DNA from: an uncultured Oscillospiraceae bacterium
Lineage (GTDB): Bacteria; Bacillota; Clostridia; Oscillospirales; Acutalibacteraceae
Direction: 5' to 3'
DNA: 5,370 nucleotides
Assembly: GCA_900552925.1 (NCBI GenBank)
Contig: USBH01000123.1
Span: 1-5,370, forward strand
Shown here: positions 5,323 through 5,370 of the stretch, in pieces
Layout: every line of letters starts with the position of its first letter
Numbering within the stretch: position 1 is the stretch's first letter
Position numbers and translations under genes: made by a program
The notes under the pieces: model-generated
Database searches by the model: none
Told to the model about the DNA's origin: nothing
What the model saw: only the letters and a program-made list of their open reading frames with translations

Positions 5323-5370
5323 CTGTCTCTTATACACATCTGACGCTGCCGACGAATTAGACGGTGTAGA
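5323..5370. other. Nextera i5-side adapter (synthetic, not genomic)
   Basis: The reverse-complement Tn5 mosaic end CTGTCTCTTATACACATCT is at 5323-5341. The read-1 adapter GACGCTGCCGACGA follows at 5342-5355, then an eight-base index slot ATTAGACG (5356-5363) and the P5 start GTGTAGA (5364-5370). From memory, the reverse complement CGTCTAAT is a standard Nextera i5 index (S510). Any open frame crossing 5322/5323 is artefactual beyond that point. Confidence 0.98.

Noticed and set aside
3700..5337. Antisense open frame of about 545 codons on the - strand opposite the ligase fusion
   Set aside because: The frame follows from strong G/C third-position bias in the real + strand gene. Its product is Arg/Val/Asp/Glu/His-rich and low-complexity, with no recognisable domain, and its first residues (MYKRQ) come from adapter.

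Overview
The window is a 5,279-base genomic insert (44-5322) flanked at both ends by untrimmed Illumina Nextera (Tn5) library adapter. The first 43 and last 48 bases are therefore synthetic, and the two terminal genes are cut by the library ends rather than by biology. The insert is GC-rich with strong G/C third-position preference. It carries a T-box tRNA-sensing leader, a two-subunit class I fumarase, strong Shine-Dalgarno sequences and a Cys-rich Mrp ATPase of clostridial type. Together these suggest a high-GC anaerobic Firmicute (Clostridia/Oscillospiraceae-like), probably a gut or metagenome source. That placement is inference.

Layout, all genes on the + strand. (1) 44-830: the end of the fumarate hydratase alpha subunit and the complete beta subunit, a tightly spaced operon closed by a hairpin terminator (842-874). 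(2) 916-1242: a 108-residue, three-helix membrane protein resembling PQ-loop/SemiSWEET half-transporters, closed by a very strong terminator (1280-1320). (3) 1328-1486: a start-less remnant of a DUF4440/CaMKII-association (SnoaL-like) gene directly behind that terminator. (4) 1487-1742: intergenic DNA with an inverted repeat, a near-consensus promoter and a structured leader. (5) 1743-2438: a DUF1275/YoaK-family membrane protein, best started at GTG 1743. (6) 2451-3369: a promoter and an Mrp/NBP35-type Fe-S carrier P-loop ATPase. (7) 3385-3701: a promoter and a complete T-box leader with Stem I, antiterminator and terminator. (8) 3745-5322: a 3'-truncated gene fusing an XRE helix-turn-helix, a cupin and an acyl-CoA synthetase (AMP-binding) domain.

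The genes look like mostly independent transcription units. Terminators or dedicated promoters separate nearly all of them, and three promoters have exactly 17-base spacers. The most interesting part is the right third. A T-box normally controls aminoacyl-tRNA synthetase or amino-acid biosynthesis and transport genes. Here it sits directly upstream of a regulator-cupin-acyl-CoA-ligase fusion, implying that acyl activation is coupled to charging of a particular tRNA. The specifier codon could not be fixed by eye. The UGGU bulge predicts a tRNA with A73, which fits Ala (GCC) or Ile (AUC) readings better than the Cys (UGC) reading.
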